This document shows positions 20,336 through 30,935 of a stretch of 64,000 nt of DNA, piece by piece. The notes under the pieces are model-generated. The model ran no database searches. It was not told where the DNA came from and worked only from the letters and a program-made list of their open reading frames with translations. Position numbers and translations under genes: made by a program. This DNA is from Lasiosphaeria ovina (Eukaryota > Ascomycota > Sordariomycetes > Sordariales > Lasiosphaeriaceae), in contig JAULSN010000002.1 in assembly GCA_033439765.1 (NCBI GenBank), forward strand, positions 3,782,001-3,846,000. Reading direction: 5' to 3'. Numbering within the stretch: position 1 is the stretch's first letter; the number at the start of each line of letters is the position of its first letter.

Positions 20336-22216
20336 ATGGTGCACTCCGAACGGACGCCGCTTCTAGCCGGCTCTCCGACAGCTTCAGAACATTCGGATAC
20401 CCGCGCCGAGGCGGAAGATGCCGCTCTGTATGACATGCCCGCTCCCGCTCGCGACAGCCGCCCTTGGGCTTCGCGTCTGCGCGAGCTTGCCCTGTTCGCC
20501 TGGGCTCTCCTAGCAACGGCCGCCGTCATTGTGCTGGCCGTTGTACTGCAGCACCGCAGCTTGGTAACAGGGACGGCAGCCTCGGCAAACTTGGCCCACA
20601 ACACGGCCACTGCCTCTGCCTCTGCCTCCCCCAAGGCACCCGGCAAGCGCAACCTCATCTTTATGGTCTCGGATGGCATGGGCCCTGCTTCGCTCTCCCT
20701 CACGCGCTCGTTCCGCCAGCTGGTCTATGACCTCCCAATCGACAACACCCTGACGCTGGACCGCCATTTCTGGGGCACATCCCGAACAAGATCCACCTCG
20801 AGCCTGGTGACAGACTCGGCCGCTGGCGCGACCGCCTTTTCCTGTGGCCACAAGAGCTACAACGGCGCCATTTCGATGCTGCCAAACTTTACCCCCTGCG
20901 GAACCGTGCTCGAGGCCGCCAAGCGCGCCGGCTATGCGACGGGCCTGGTGGTGACCACTGACATTACCGACGCCACGCCCGCGTGCTTCGCCGCCCATGT
21001 CAACTACCGGACACAGGAGAACGAGATCGCGTTGCAAGAGATTGGCGAGGGCGTGCTGGGCCGGACCGTTGACCTCATCCTCGGCGGTGGCCGGTGCCAT
21101 TTCCTGCCCAACTCGACCGCGGGAAGCTGCCGCGCCGACGACATCGACGTGGCCGGAATCGCGCAGAAGAAGCACGGCTGGGCCTATGCCAATGACCGCG
21201 CCGGTTTCGATGCCCTCGCCATGGGCAAGAACGTCTCGCTGCCGCTGCTCGGCCTGTTTGCCTCCTTGGATATTCCCTTTGAGATCGACCGGAGCCACAT
21301 GGCCGACGTGTACCCCAGCCTCACGGAGATGACGGCGACAGCACTAGCTGCCCTCGAGGAAGCCACCAAGGGCAGCGATAAGGGTTTCTTTCTCATGATC
21401 GAGGGGAGCCGCATCGACCACGCCGGCCATTTCAACGACCCCGCCGCCCAGGTCCGCGAAGTTATCGAGTATGACAAGGCCTTCAAGATGGTTTTGGACT
21501 TTCTTGACGATTCCGACACCGAGGGTGCGCTGGTCGCGACAAGCGACCACGAAACCGGCGGCCTATCTACAGCGTGGCGTAAGTCACTGTCCCTGACCCC
21601 CTCATTTCATCAACTACAGATTTCTAACATGACCATCTTCTCCTCAGAGGGACCAGGTGAGCTGCCGGTATACAGGTGGCACCCATCGGTTCTTGCGAAG
21701 GCCCAAGCGTCGGGCGAGTACCTTTCCCGTCTGCTGCAGGAGCACATCGCCGCCGCCCCTAGCGAATCAACCGAGGCGCTGTACGCGTGGATCAAAGCTC
21801 TGGTAGAGGACCGCCTAGGGATCACCGACGCGCTCGAGGTCGAGATTAATGCTCTCGCCTCCAATCCGACCGACGCCACGACGCTCTTCTCGCGCATGGT
21901 CAGCTTCCGCGCCCGCATCGGCTGGAGCACGCACGGCCACAGCGCCGTCGACGTCAACGTCTACAGCTCCGGCGGACACGGGGCCGATCGCCTGCGCGGC
22001 AACGTCGAAAACACCGAGATCGGCATCTTCCTGCACGACTATCTCGCCGTGGACGTCGACGCCATCACGGCGGAACTCCGGGAGAAGATGCAGCCCAACC
22101 AGGAGGAGCAGGACAAGCTGATACAGAGGCTGGCAGAGGCCGAGGGCGATTCGGCTGCTCAGTTAGAAAACGGGAACCATCCGGCAGATTGGCTGGCGCA
22201 GTTTTATCCACTTTGA
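20336..22216 (+). CDS. PHO8: Repressible vacuolar alkaline phosphatase
   Basis: Phosphate monoesterase of the vacuole, type II membrane protein. Two exons: 20336-21578 and 21648-22216, giving 603 aa. The 69-nt intron (GTAAGT...CTCAG) is a multiple of three with no in-frame stop, so unspliced RNA would still read through. An N-terminal ERTPLL (residues 5-10) fits the acidic dileucine signal used by AP-3 on the direct route to the vacuole; yeast Pho8 uses this route. A membrane span lies at about 51-71. The catalytic region has IFMVSDGMG (metal-binding Asp113), nucleophile Ser161 in VTDSAAGATAFSCG, the metal-binding segments GSRIDHAGHF and SDHETGGLS, and a late GGHGAD. The promoter has two CACGTG boxes. 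Confidence 0.93.
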   Translation: MVHSERTPLLAGSPTASEHSDTRAEAEDAALYDMPAPARDSRPWASRLRELALFAWALLATAAVIVLAVVLQHRSLVTGTAASANLAHNTATASASASPKAPGKRNLIFMVSDGMGPASLSLTRSFRQLVYDLPIDNTLTLDRHFWGTSRTRSTSSLVTDSAAGATAFSCGHKSYNGAISMLPNFTPCGTVLEAAKRAGYATGLVVTTDITDATPACFAAHVNYRTQENEIALQEIGEGVLGRTVDLILGGGRCHFLPNSTAGSCRADDIDVAGIAQKKHGWAYANDRAGFDALAMGKNVSLPLLGLFASLDIPFEIDRSHMADVYPSLTEMTATALAALEEATKGSDKGFFLMIEGSRIDHAGHFNDPAAQVREVIEYDKAFKMVLDFLDDSDTEGALVATSDHETGGLSTAWRKSLSLTPSFHQLQISNMTIFSSEGPGELPVYRWHPSVLAKAQASGEYLSRLLQEHIAAAPSESTEALYAWIKALVEDRLGITDALEVEINALASNPTDATTLFSRMVSFRARIGWSTHGHSAVDVNVYSSGGHGADRLRGNVENTEIGIFLHDYLAVDVDAITAELREKMQPNQEEQDKLIQRLAEAEGDSAAQLENGNHPADWLAQFYPL

Positions 22217-22792
22217 TCCGGGCTCTCTCTTTTTTCTCCTCCTCTTCCTTTATACTTGATACGTACGTCGGTCCCATGTTTCAAGCCCACTAAATGAAGC
22301 AACAGACCAGAGCTAGCTAGGTACCTTGCACTCTTCTAGTTCAGCCGCAGCAGCGGTAGGGTGTGGTTTGGTTTATCATTATCACTAGTAATACTCGAAG
22401 AATAAACACCTCGTAATACCACAACTCGGGGCGAACATATTTAACGTCTTTTATTTACGAATTTAATTCCCGGTTGACGAACCCAACAAATTTCAGGATA
22501 ATCTTAGGCCCCAGAACTCGTGTCAAAGTTTGTTAATATGGCCCCCAAGACGAGCGCAAAAAAAGTACATAATATATAGAATGGAGAGGGCATGTTAGAC
22601 TGCATACGGAATGTTTCCCCAAAATACGGCGCATATTGGACTATCCGTCACCCATCTCACTTCGTGCTATCATCAATCATAAACACCACGAACCGCTTTA
22701 ACTCATAAACCCCAAAGACACGGGAGGCCGGAAGACTCTTCAGATCCAGCATATAACTCGCACGCCCGCTGATGCACCACACCAGACTCTCA
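22217..22792. other. Convergent intergenic region
   Basis: 576 bases between the 3' ends of PHO8 and the F-box-like gene, AT-rich in its middle. No gene is supported. Confidence 0.5.
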
Positions 22793-24595
22793 CTAGTCAG
22801 AAAAGTCAGAAAAGTCTGATTCGTGGAGTTCATCGGGGTCGTTCCGATAAATGATATCGAGGCGCCCTCCAAAAAACTCCTCTATATCCCTTGTGAGCCA
22901 CCTCTCCTCTTTCTCCGAGAGCATGACGTCCCAGGCCTGGTTCTCGATGCTGATCTGCAGGCCCTCGTGATTCTCTCTGCCATCAATGGACAGCCTAGCT
23001 AGGAAGTTAAGCAAGCCTTCAAACGAGAATATCGAGAAGCCAAACACGAAGAGCTGCTTCAGATGCAATAGTGACGAGAGCGGTTTGAGAAAGTCGTCAT
23101 CAAAACGGTCGCCGTCCAGTCTGAGATCTTCCAGGTTCGGCACTGCCGCGACGATTTTGGTGACGTCCTCGAGCGTGAAGAGCTCGTTGGTGTTGAGCTC
23201 GCGCAGCTTGGTGCAGCTGCAGATTGAGTCGGCAAAGAGCGCGTGCCTCGTCTCGGCAACTTCCAAAAGGTCCTCGTCGTTAATCAAAACCTTCAGATGT
23301 CTGAGATCGTGCTGGCAAGCGAGGGATGTGTAGAAGGCGTCATTGACATCAACCAGATTGATGTACAGGGAGGTGAGCCGAATTTCGGGGGTTTTCAGGA
23401 CATCGGCAAGGATAGTGGCGGAATTCGGCACCAGCCGGAACTCAAGGTCCTTGAGAGAGGTGCACTGCCGCAACCACAGAGTCACATCCTCCAACGATTT
23501 CTTGGACGTGTTTTCCCATGCGAAACGCGTGGCCTGGAAATTCGCCTCCAGCGTCAACGACTTGAGTCCAAGACAGTCGCTCAGATTATGCAATGACTCC
23601 AAGGCCGATTGCTCAAGACTGAACAACCTGAGTCGGTTTAGCGAGAGGGCATGGCGACTCAGAGCCCTAAAAGTCTCGGCCCCAATATCGTTTGTGCTCC
23701 TGATGGTGAATGACTCTGCAGGGGCCTGGTCAGTCCGCCGAAGACGGTTACTCGCGAGTTGTCTACTTACCTAGGGTGTTGGGCGCGAGAGCGCGAAAGA
23801 AGGCGGCCAGCTGAACATCTCCGTTTCTGCAAGAGTAGCAGACCCTAGACATGGAAACAGTCAGTATAACAGAGTTGAGAGAATGACAATTTAAACTTAC
23901 AGCTCGTTGAAGGAAGGGCAATTTGCCCGGATGGCTTCAGCCACGCTGGCGTTGAGCACCTCGCCATCGCCGACCATCAACGTAATCAGCCGCGACAAGT
24001 CGGCGACCCAGCTTGGCAGGTTGGCATTCGGGAGCCGGTGTGCGTCTAGGGTGGTCAGGCCCACGACCTTGTCCTCCTCGTCGGCGGCGGCCTTGATGGA
24101 CTTGATGACCATGTCGGCCATGGTGATGACAATGGCGTCCAAGTTGAGGCCACGGTCTTTCCGGATCTGCAGCTTGTGCAGAGGCGGACTGAAGAACTGG
24201 GCTCGCCGCGTGCCATTCTCCCGCGCGAGATCATCCAGGAACGAGTGGAGGGCGGTAAGCTGCAGTGTCTTGATCCACCGACAGTATGGGTAGAGCGTGC
24301 CGCCCATGCTGGACGAGATGATGGAGCGCCACAGACATACCAAGGTTTCGGTAAAGAGGATGTGAGCATTGCTTGCAGGCGACGATTCGTGAAAACTATA
24401 CAGCAGCGGCAATGCCAGGTTTGCCAGGCCGCGGCTGGCCTGGGCACAGTGAAAAAGCGAGTTGAAGTCCTCGTGATCCGCGAGTTCCTGTACGACAAGC
24501 CAGCACAATTCCTGTGGGAGCACAAGGCCTCTGTTAAGGATCTTGTTGTACTGCACATGTCGTGAAACCGACGCCCGCGCGTCGTCTCCCTCCAT
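22793..24595 (-). CDS. F-box-like protein with leucine-rich repeat region
   Basis: Three exons: 24595-23901, 23844-23771 and 23715-22793, joined through two canonical introns (GTAAGT...CTAG, GTAAGT...TGCAG), giving 563 aa. The N-terminal LVLPQELCWLVVQELADHED, then LFHCAQASRGLANLALPLLY, has the LPxEL...L..C...SR.L..LALPLLY pattern of fungal F-box-like domains. The rest is irregular Leu-rich repeats (LKSLTLEANF, LRHLKVLIND, LEDLRLDGDR) ending in an acidic tail. Such proteins can act as SCF substrate receptors via Skp1, but fungal genomes carry many with unknown targets. The frame is open above 24595 but without an ATG; ATG 24595 has good context (GCGATGG). Confidence 0.75.
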
Positions 24596-25201
24596 CGCGT
24601 CGTACCGGACTTCCAAGAAAGATAGTATGTATATGGATGAGACCAAACCTAGATCTCGGTGTTTAAAATTTGTGGCTTTTTAAGCCTAAGCAATTCGAGT
24701 CGCCGCGTCGCGTGTGAATAGTGGCAGCTTCAGGTCGATCAACTTGCGTGGAGGTCGCGTGTTGTTGATGTCATCAAAAACGGGTTGTCCGCCTCATTAA
24801 GTTGAGGGGTAATCTACGCGTCTTCCGGCCTGTAAGTGCTCGCCTGGTAGCACCTGCAGTGTGCGCTCTAGGATCCTGTGTCAGGTAAGTTCCCCCAAGC
24901 GCGCCTTCCTATAGCGGGCATCCCATCCAATAGGATTCGCGGTCGCCCCTTCCCATTTGCCGATCGCAGAAATGCAACCCAGGACGCCTTCCTCTTGTTT
25001 AGGTGGTGTGGTATGGAGGAAGGCAAGGTGCTGCTGTATGTACTCTGTACATTCATTCCCTGCCAGTACTAGGTTTTGCCTTCCGTATTCCGACTTCAAC
25101 CAGAGATCAATTATTAGAGCCCATCGCATGTCGTCTCTAGACCAAATAGGCTGGGCTTCGAATCGATAGCGACGAGCTTTTAGGAGAGGGCTGGGCTCAA
25201 T
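24596..25201. promoter_or_regulatory. Divergent promoter region F-box-like gene / RAD9
   Basis: About 600 bases between divergent starts. No repeat or clear motif is recognised. Confidence 0.4.
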
Positions 25202-26923
25202 ATGGCCATCTTAAATTTCACGCTAAGTGAGGAGGGGGTTGCCGTGTTCCACGACTCTCTTTCCTGCATGTTCAAGTTCAGCGACGATGTCTGTCTCGAG
25301 GCACGGAAAGACAAGGTGTGCATCCAACCCATCTCGAGATGCCAAGCTAGTCGGTTTTGCTAATGAGCACACTGCGTTCCTCTAGTTGACTTTGACGACA
25401 CTGAACAGTTCCAAATCCGCTTACATCTGCTTCTCCTTCTCGGCCCCCAGGTTTTTCTCGCGCTATCAGTTTGAGGGCAATGCACAGTACCGGGAGAGGT
25501 TCTTCTGCCAGCTCTACAACAAGGTATGCTCTGGAAATTCCGAAAACCGTGAGCAATACGCAGAATCGTCTGACACGGCAGCTCAAGTCTCTTCTTTCGG
25601 TTTTCCGCACCCGCCAGGGTGGAGACCAGGCCCGAGATGGCAGCGCTACAATAGAGCGCTGCGATGTGACAATTGACGATGGACCCGGCAAGAAGAGCCG
25701 TCTTGTGGCCAAAATTGCCTGCAGGAACGGTACGTCTTCATCTGGACCGAGTGGCACCTGGAATCTCTCTCACAGGGTACAGGAATCACGGCTTCGCATT
25801 CGCTGTCGTTTGAAATCAAGGCTCCGACGCATGCCAAATTTGACAAGACGGAGGCACAGAATCGCTGGACAATATCGTCGAGAACGCTACGCCAACTCAT
25901 GGATCACTTTGGCCCCGGAATCGAGCTCCTCGACATTAACACAGACGACGAGACGCGAGTCGTAAATTTCACGTGCTTCACAGAGAAGGTGCAAAAGCGC
26001 GGTGCTAATGCCAACGAAGGTGAGTTCTAACACCATTACCCATATGCCTATATTTTTATACCAGAGACTGACAACCCAAAGCTGTCCTCAAGAAGCCCCT
26101 TCACACCAACATTGCTGTTGAGATGGATGAATTTGACGATGTACAGGTCGAGGACAAGCTGCACATCATCATCAGCGTCAAGGATTTCCGCGCCATTCTC
26201 CAACATGCCCAGATTACTAGCGGCGAGCTGGCAACGTGGTACTCGAACCCGGCACGACCTATGAAGCTATCTTATGGCGGAGACGGTATCCTGTGCGAGT
26301 TCGTCCTGATGACTGTTGGAGAAAAGGACGCCATGAGCCAGAAGCACAAAAATCCTCGGCCAAACGCAGCGAAGGCTGCCAGGCCAGAACTTGACTCAGT
26401 ATCACATCGCGACAGCTCTGTCACGAACGAAACACGCCAGGCTCAAGCGAGTGCACCAAAACCGCCTCAGCAGAAAACACCAATCCGACCCCGTCAGCCG
26501 CAGTTCGAAATCCGTCCGCAACCGATGCCGCCTCCGGCCAGTATGAGATCCGACTCGCTGTTCGTTGGCCAGGCCGATGATGACCAGCTATGGGAGCCCG
26601 TTAACCCGGGCGAGGATGAGGACGAGGGCGACAATGCGAGGCTGGAGTGGCGTGCAACTGACGAACCGGTAATGTGAATGTTCCGACCCTATCTGATCAG
26701 TTCACTAACAGCCAGACCAAGAGCACATCCCTCCGTATCAGCAGCTTTATCCCAAAGGCAGCCGTACCACGAGAAGCGGCGGCCGATTCCGAGAGGCTTG
26801 TGTCGGGACTCGAGCCAACCCAGAGGCTGTCCGAGGTATGTCACACACTGCGTGTTAACCCTCGGTATCGTAACACCAATTGATCATGTATAGGTCCGCC
26901 GGTTTGGCCTTTTCTCTCCCTGA
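25202..26923 (+). CDS. RAD9: RAD9, subunit of the 9-1-1 DNA-damage checkpoint clamp
   Basis: PCNA-like clamp subunit that loads with Rad1 and Hus1 at damaged DNA and activates the ATR-type kinase. Seven exons are inferred: 25202-25315, 25386-25523, 25582-25729, 25783-26019, 26082-26668, 26716-26835 and 26894-26923, giving 457 aa. The start MAILNFTLSEEGVAVFHDSL, then SRYQFEGNAQYRERFFCQLY and NRWTISSRTLRQLMDHFGPG, are characteristic of the Rad9 clamp fold (residues about 1-280). A Ser/Pro-rich, phosphorylatable tail ends in the family motif GLEPTQRLSEVRRFGLFS. The acceptor of exon 6 is uncertain: AG at 26711 gives another long frame (PDQEHIPPYQQLYP), but only AG at 26715 reaches the conserved end without a frame break. 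Confidence 0.88.
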
Positions 26924-27012
26924 TGGCGAGAATGGCTCGAAGTTGCATGGAATTGGCGTTTCCGTTTCGAGGCGTAAGCTAGGGGGGTGGGGATAGCATT
27001 TCTTTGGGTAGG

Positions 27013-28164
27013 TCAGGTTTGGGGCGATTCAAGAGGATCCTCGGTTGGCATTTCGATGGCCACCCAGCTTGTCGCACATCCTGCACCGATTGTCGTGATC
27101 TCAGAGCCGGGAGGGATAAACTTGGACGATGCAATTACATTATGTTGACCATTTGCCTTGTCCGCGCTGTCAAGTGGCCCGCAGTTGCCATGCTCGCCCC
27201 ACCCCCACGCAGTGACCTGACCGTCCTTGCTCAAGGCTAGCACATGCTCGCTCCCGACAGCAATGCTTTTGGTCCGAGAAATGTTCGCAGGGACGAGTTG
27301 CCCGTGGTCATTGCGTCCCCAGCTAGTGACGCTGCCATCCTCGCTCAGCACGAAGACATTGCCCCAGCTTGCCGCAACCTCCTTCCAGCCGACAAGGCGG
27401 CTCGGGGCCCCGGACTTGACCCCCCATTTGTCCGACCCAAGCACGGCAATGTCTCCGCTAGCGGAATCGCCAACGAGGCATGTAAATTCGCGGCCGCAGA
27501 CGGCCTTGGCCACCTTGAAGTCTACGCCGTCGATCATCTGGGGCGAGTGGATGAAGGTCTCGGAGGTGCCGAGCTGGCCCTTCCGCCCGTTCCCCCAGCC
27601 CCACGCCTCCCCGTTGCTTAAGACGGCAACCACGTGGCCCATGCAGGCCGAGAGGTCGATGATTTCGGTGCCAGGCGGCGGGAAGTCAGGGATCTCGGCA
27701 GGAGTCGGGGTGCGGAAGATGAAGCTGCCCAGCCCGAGCTCGCCTTTCAGCCCAGAACCGAAGCTGTAGACCTTGGTGTTCCTCCCGTGCTCGTCCAGCC
27801 GCGTGACGACAGACGCCTCCCACGTCGCTGCTGCGAGGTGCACCTTGAAGGCCGCCGGCTCTTGCTGACCCTGGGCTGCTGACAAAGAGAGGTTGACTGG
27901 GCGGAATTGCGAGGGGAGCGCTGCGCGGGCGGCCGTGACCTTTCCGCACGCTCCCGTGCTCGAGTCTCCGGCCCAAAAAATATCGCCCGTCCCCGTAAGC
28001 AGCAGCGTGTGGTTGCCGCCAGCAACAATGCGCTTCAGCGAGGATGGATGGCGGTCGGCGTCGTCGTCGTCGAAGAGCACTTGCTTGGGGACCGACACGT
28101 CCTCTTTGTGGCCAATCCCCAGCTGCCCCGACCCATTGGAGCCGAGCGAGAAGAGAAGTAGCAT
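27013..28164 (-). CDS. KTI13: RCC1-fold protein, KTI13/ATS1 family
   Basis: Single exon of 383 aa. The start MLLLFSLGSNGSGQLGIGHK and the repeats YSFGSGLKGELGLG, AWGWGNGRKGQLG, TSWGRNDHGQL and TAWGWGEHGNCG are RCC1 propeller blades with the xSxGxNxxGQLG pattern. It is too short for nuclear RCC1 and lacks its chromatin-binding tail. The length and the direct N-terminal start of blade one fit yeast Ats1/Kti13, which binds Kti11/Dph3 and supports wobble-uridine modification by Elongator and diphthamide synthesis on EF-2. Other small RCC1-like proteins exist, so the orthology is inferred. It ends 89 bases from the RAD9 stop, tail to tail. Confidence 0.75.
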   Translation of the reverse strand: MLLLFSLGSNGSGQLGIGHKEDVSVPKQVLFDDDDADRHPSSLKRIVAGGNHTLLLTGTGDIFWAGDSSTGACGKVTAARAALPSQFRPVNLSLSAAQGQQEPAAFKVHLAAATWEASVVTRLDEHGRNTKVYSFGSGLKGELGLGSFIFRTPTPAEIPDFPPPGTEIIDLSACMGHVVAVLSNGEAWGWGNGRKGQLGTSETFIHSPQMIDGVDFKVAKAVCGREFTCLVGDSASGDIAVLGSDKWGVKSGAPSRLVGWKEVAASWGNVFVLSEDGSVTSWGRNDHGQLVPANISRTKSIAVGSEHVLALSKDGQVTAWGWGEHGNCGPLDSADKANGQHNVIASSKFIPPGSEITTIGAGCATSWVAIEMPTEDPLESPQT

Positions 28165-28662
28165 CTTGTAGGTGTCTATGCGGCCAGCGTATGTTCAGTT
28201 GCCCGATATCTCTTTGCTTGGGCGTCTCTGCCTTGGGTTAAGCCTTTCCGGGATCATGGGATGGTTCGGGCCACTTTCGAGATGCGTAAGATAACCTAGG
28301 TTAGGTACCTTACGCATCCGTGCAGTGCAGTGTGGAGTTTGTCATTGATGGTGCACAGTGTGGGGAGCAATCACTTTGCACTAGTAAGGAAGTAAAATTT
28401 TCCATTGGCCCACAGTCCAGAACAGAGTGGAGCAATCGATTTTCTCACCTTGCATAAATTCTCCTCGATCGAGCTTCTTTCAATTCTTCCCTTCTTCTCT
28501 TTCCACATCGCAACCGCACATCGCAGTCTCACGACGGCCTGGCTCTCTCGATTCACTGGCGCTCGCCTACTGCATGGGATGCCGCAGGATGTGAGCTCTG
28601 CCACAAGACGACGCTCTGCAATCTGCTGCACTCTTTTTTGAGTTGACCGGGCCACGCAAATC
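28165..28662. promoter_or_regulatory. Divergent promoter KTI13 / TYR1
   Basis: 498 bases between divergent starts. It contains a near-perfect hairpin at 28281-28318 (separate entry) and a pyrimidine-rich leader before TYR1. Confidence 0.45.
28281..28318. repeat. Inverted repeat (10-bp arms) in divergent promoter
   Basis: GATGCGTAAG at 28281-28290 and its exact reverse complement CTTACGCATC at 28309-28318, spaced 18 bases around a CCTAGG palindrome. Could be a protein-binding palindrome or a remnant of a small element. Confidence 0.6.
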
Positions 28663-30569
28663 ATGACGGCTGCAACTCCTCCCGATATGGAGAATTTTGT
28701 GGTCGGCCTGATTGGCATGGGCGACATGGGCAAGATGTACGCCCGGAGACTGAGCACCGCTGGATGGAGGTAATGCCCGATGGCCCGACATTTTTCTTCA
28801 TGCCACCCGTTTGCGGCGTCGTGCCTGCTGGCTGGACGTGGCGACCGTTGACGGTTCATCGACTGCTAATACCAGCAAAACTGGCTCCCTTCTCAATTGG
28901 TAAGCTTCCATTCTTTAGCTCTCTAGAGCATCCCAACCCAACCCCATTTACATGATGACTTGAGTGCATTTGGCTAGAGCATCGCTCGTGGGGCGGTCGG
29001 CAAGCCTTTCTGGCCCCGATCTGCTCCGCTTGCTTTCCATGATGAAAAATCTCAGCTACCTTATTATTTTCGTCTGACATTACATTACACCTGGATCTTA
29101 CCTGAAGCAGCTTCTTAGCTTTGAACAGCGCGCTGACCTCACGAACAGATATGATTCTCGTGACAGCGAGCGCACATTGGGGATGTGCTAATAGTAGTTA
29201 CTGGTCAGAGTTATGGCCTGCGATAGAGAAGAAAAATACGATGATCTAGTCAAGGAGTTTTCGGAAAATGTATGGCCGTGATCTATTGTCTAACCTGATC
29301 TCGGTCTCGCCGCGACACCAGTGCTGAGAATCCGTGTCTTTTCTAGAGCAACGTGCAGATTCTCCGCAACGGGCATCTCGTGTCGCGAGCCAGCAACTAC
29401 ATCATTTATAGTGTTGAGGCGGCCGCCATTGGCCGTGTCGTCTCCCAGTTTGGTCCATGTGTGTCTTGTCTCACGATCCTGCCCATATCCTGCGTCGACG
29501 CGCTTGCTCACTCGCTTTGCGGCCCTTAGCTACTAAACTAGGCGCCATCGTGGGCGGCCAGACGTCGTGTAAGGATCCCGAGATCAAGGCGTTCGAGAAG
29601 TACCTGCCGAGCGACGTAGACATTGTGTCGTGCCACTCGCTCCACGGGCCGAATGTCGACTCACGGGGACAGCCGCTCGTGCTCATCAAGCACCGCGCCT
29701 CGGACGAGTCATTCGCCAAGGTCGAGACGGTTCTGCGGTGTCTGGGGTCTACCCACGTCTACTTGACGGCCAAGGAGCACGACCGCATCACGGCCGACAC
29801 GCAAGCCGTCACGCATGCGGCCTTCCTGAGCATGGGAAAGGCGTGGCACGCCACCAAGCAGTTTCCTTGGGAGGGAGCGCGTTACGTCGGCGGCATCGAG
29901 AACGTCAAGATCAACCTCATGCTCCGTATCTACGCCCAAAAGTGGCATGTATACGCAGGGCTGGCCATCCTCAACCCCGAGGCACATAAGCAGATTAACC
30001 AGTTCGCCAAGTCCACGACAGAACTGTACTACCTGATGCTCGAGGGCCGGCGCGATGAGCTGCGCGACCGCGTCTACGCGGCCAAGGAGAAGGTGTTTGG
30101 CGCCGAGGGCAATCCCAAGTGGGCGGCCCAGCCGCTGCTGCGCGACGACGTGCTCGACCGCTTCAGTCTGGGCAAGCGCCCCGACAGCCCGCCGCTGCCC
30201 AACAACCACCTCAGCCTGCTGGCCATGGTCGACTGCTGGAGCGCCCTGGGCATCGTGCCCTACGACCACATGATCTGCTCCACCCCGCTCTTCCGCCTGT
30301 GGCTCGGCGTCACCGAGCACGTCTACCGCACCCCCGGCCTGCTCGACGAGTGCCTGCGCGTCGGCCTCGACGACAACACGTTCCGCCGCGACGACCTGCA
30401 CTTTACCATTGCCGCCTGCGGCTGGGCCGAATGCGTCGCGCTCCGCCAGTTCGAGACGTGGCGTGAGCGCTTCGCCGTCACCCAGAAGTTCTTTGAGCCG
30501 CGCTTTGCCGGCGCCATGGAGGTGGGCAATGCCATGATCAAGGCCGTTCTCGAGAGCTCCAAGGAGTGA
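28663..30569 (+). CDS. TYR1: Prephenate dehydrogenase (tyrosine biosynthesis)
   Basis: Oxidatively decarboxylates prephenate to 4-hydroxyphenylpyruvate with NAD(P)+, the committed step to tyrosine. Four exons: 28663-28769, 29209-29269, 29347-29458 and 29530-30569, giving 439 aa. The Rossmann motif GLIGMGDMGKMYARRL (G18-x-G20-x-x-G23) sits at the start; VMACDREEKY follows across intron 1, then SRASNYIIYSVEAAAIG and GAIVGGQTSCKDPEI, and a catalytic core with IVSCHSLHGPNVD. Length fits yeast Tyr1 (452 aa). Intron 1 is 439 nt, by far the longest intron in this window; no extra exon is needed for a family-like protein. ATG 28663 is the first in frame. Confidence 0.92.
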
Positions 30570-30897
30570 GGTCTGCATTTTATTTCTATCTCGCTTGTTT
30601 CCGTAGCACACGGCCGAGAGAGAGTTGTGCGCGTGTGCACTCTGCGATTTAGGAGCGCCGGCTCTTTTTGCGTGGTTTCTAGAATTGATATCCATAGAGG
30701 TGGTCTATCACTCTGTTGACGGGGAGTCTCTTCGGCCAAAGGACGCCTAACCTAATCTTAGATAACGGCTTGACAGCAGAAGAAAGTGGTTTGTTGAATG
30801 TGTGAGTCATGGGTTGATGATACGTAGAGAGATAAAGGTCGCTTCGGGCCGCTGTTCGCTTCGCAGTTGTAGGTTATCTATCTTAGATATCGGCCCA

Positions 30898-30935
30898 TGT
30901 GTGTGTCCGTGTATGTGTGTCTGTGTGTGTGTTTG
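30898..30935. repeat. (TG)n-type imperfect microsatellite
   Basis: Alternating TG units with interruptions (TGTGTGTGTCCGTGTATGTG, continuing TGTCTGTGTGTGTGT). Confidence 0.8.

Noticed and set aside
29709..30695. Minus-strand open frame of 328 codons
   Set aside because: Antisense of TYR1 exon 4, which shows the conserved enzyme.
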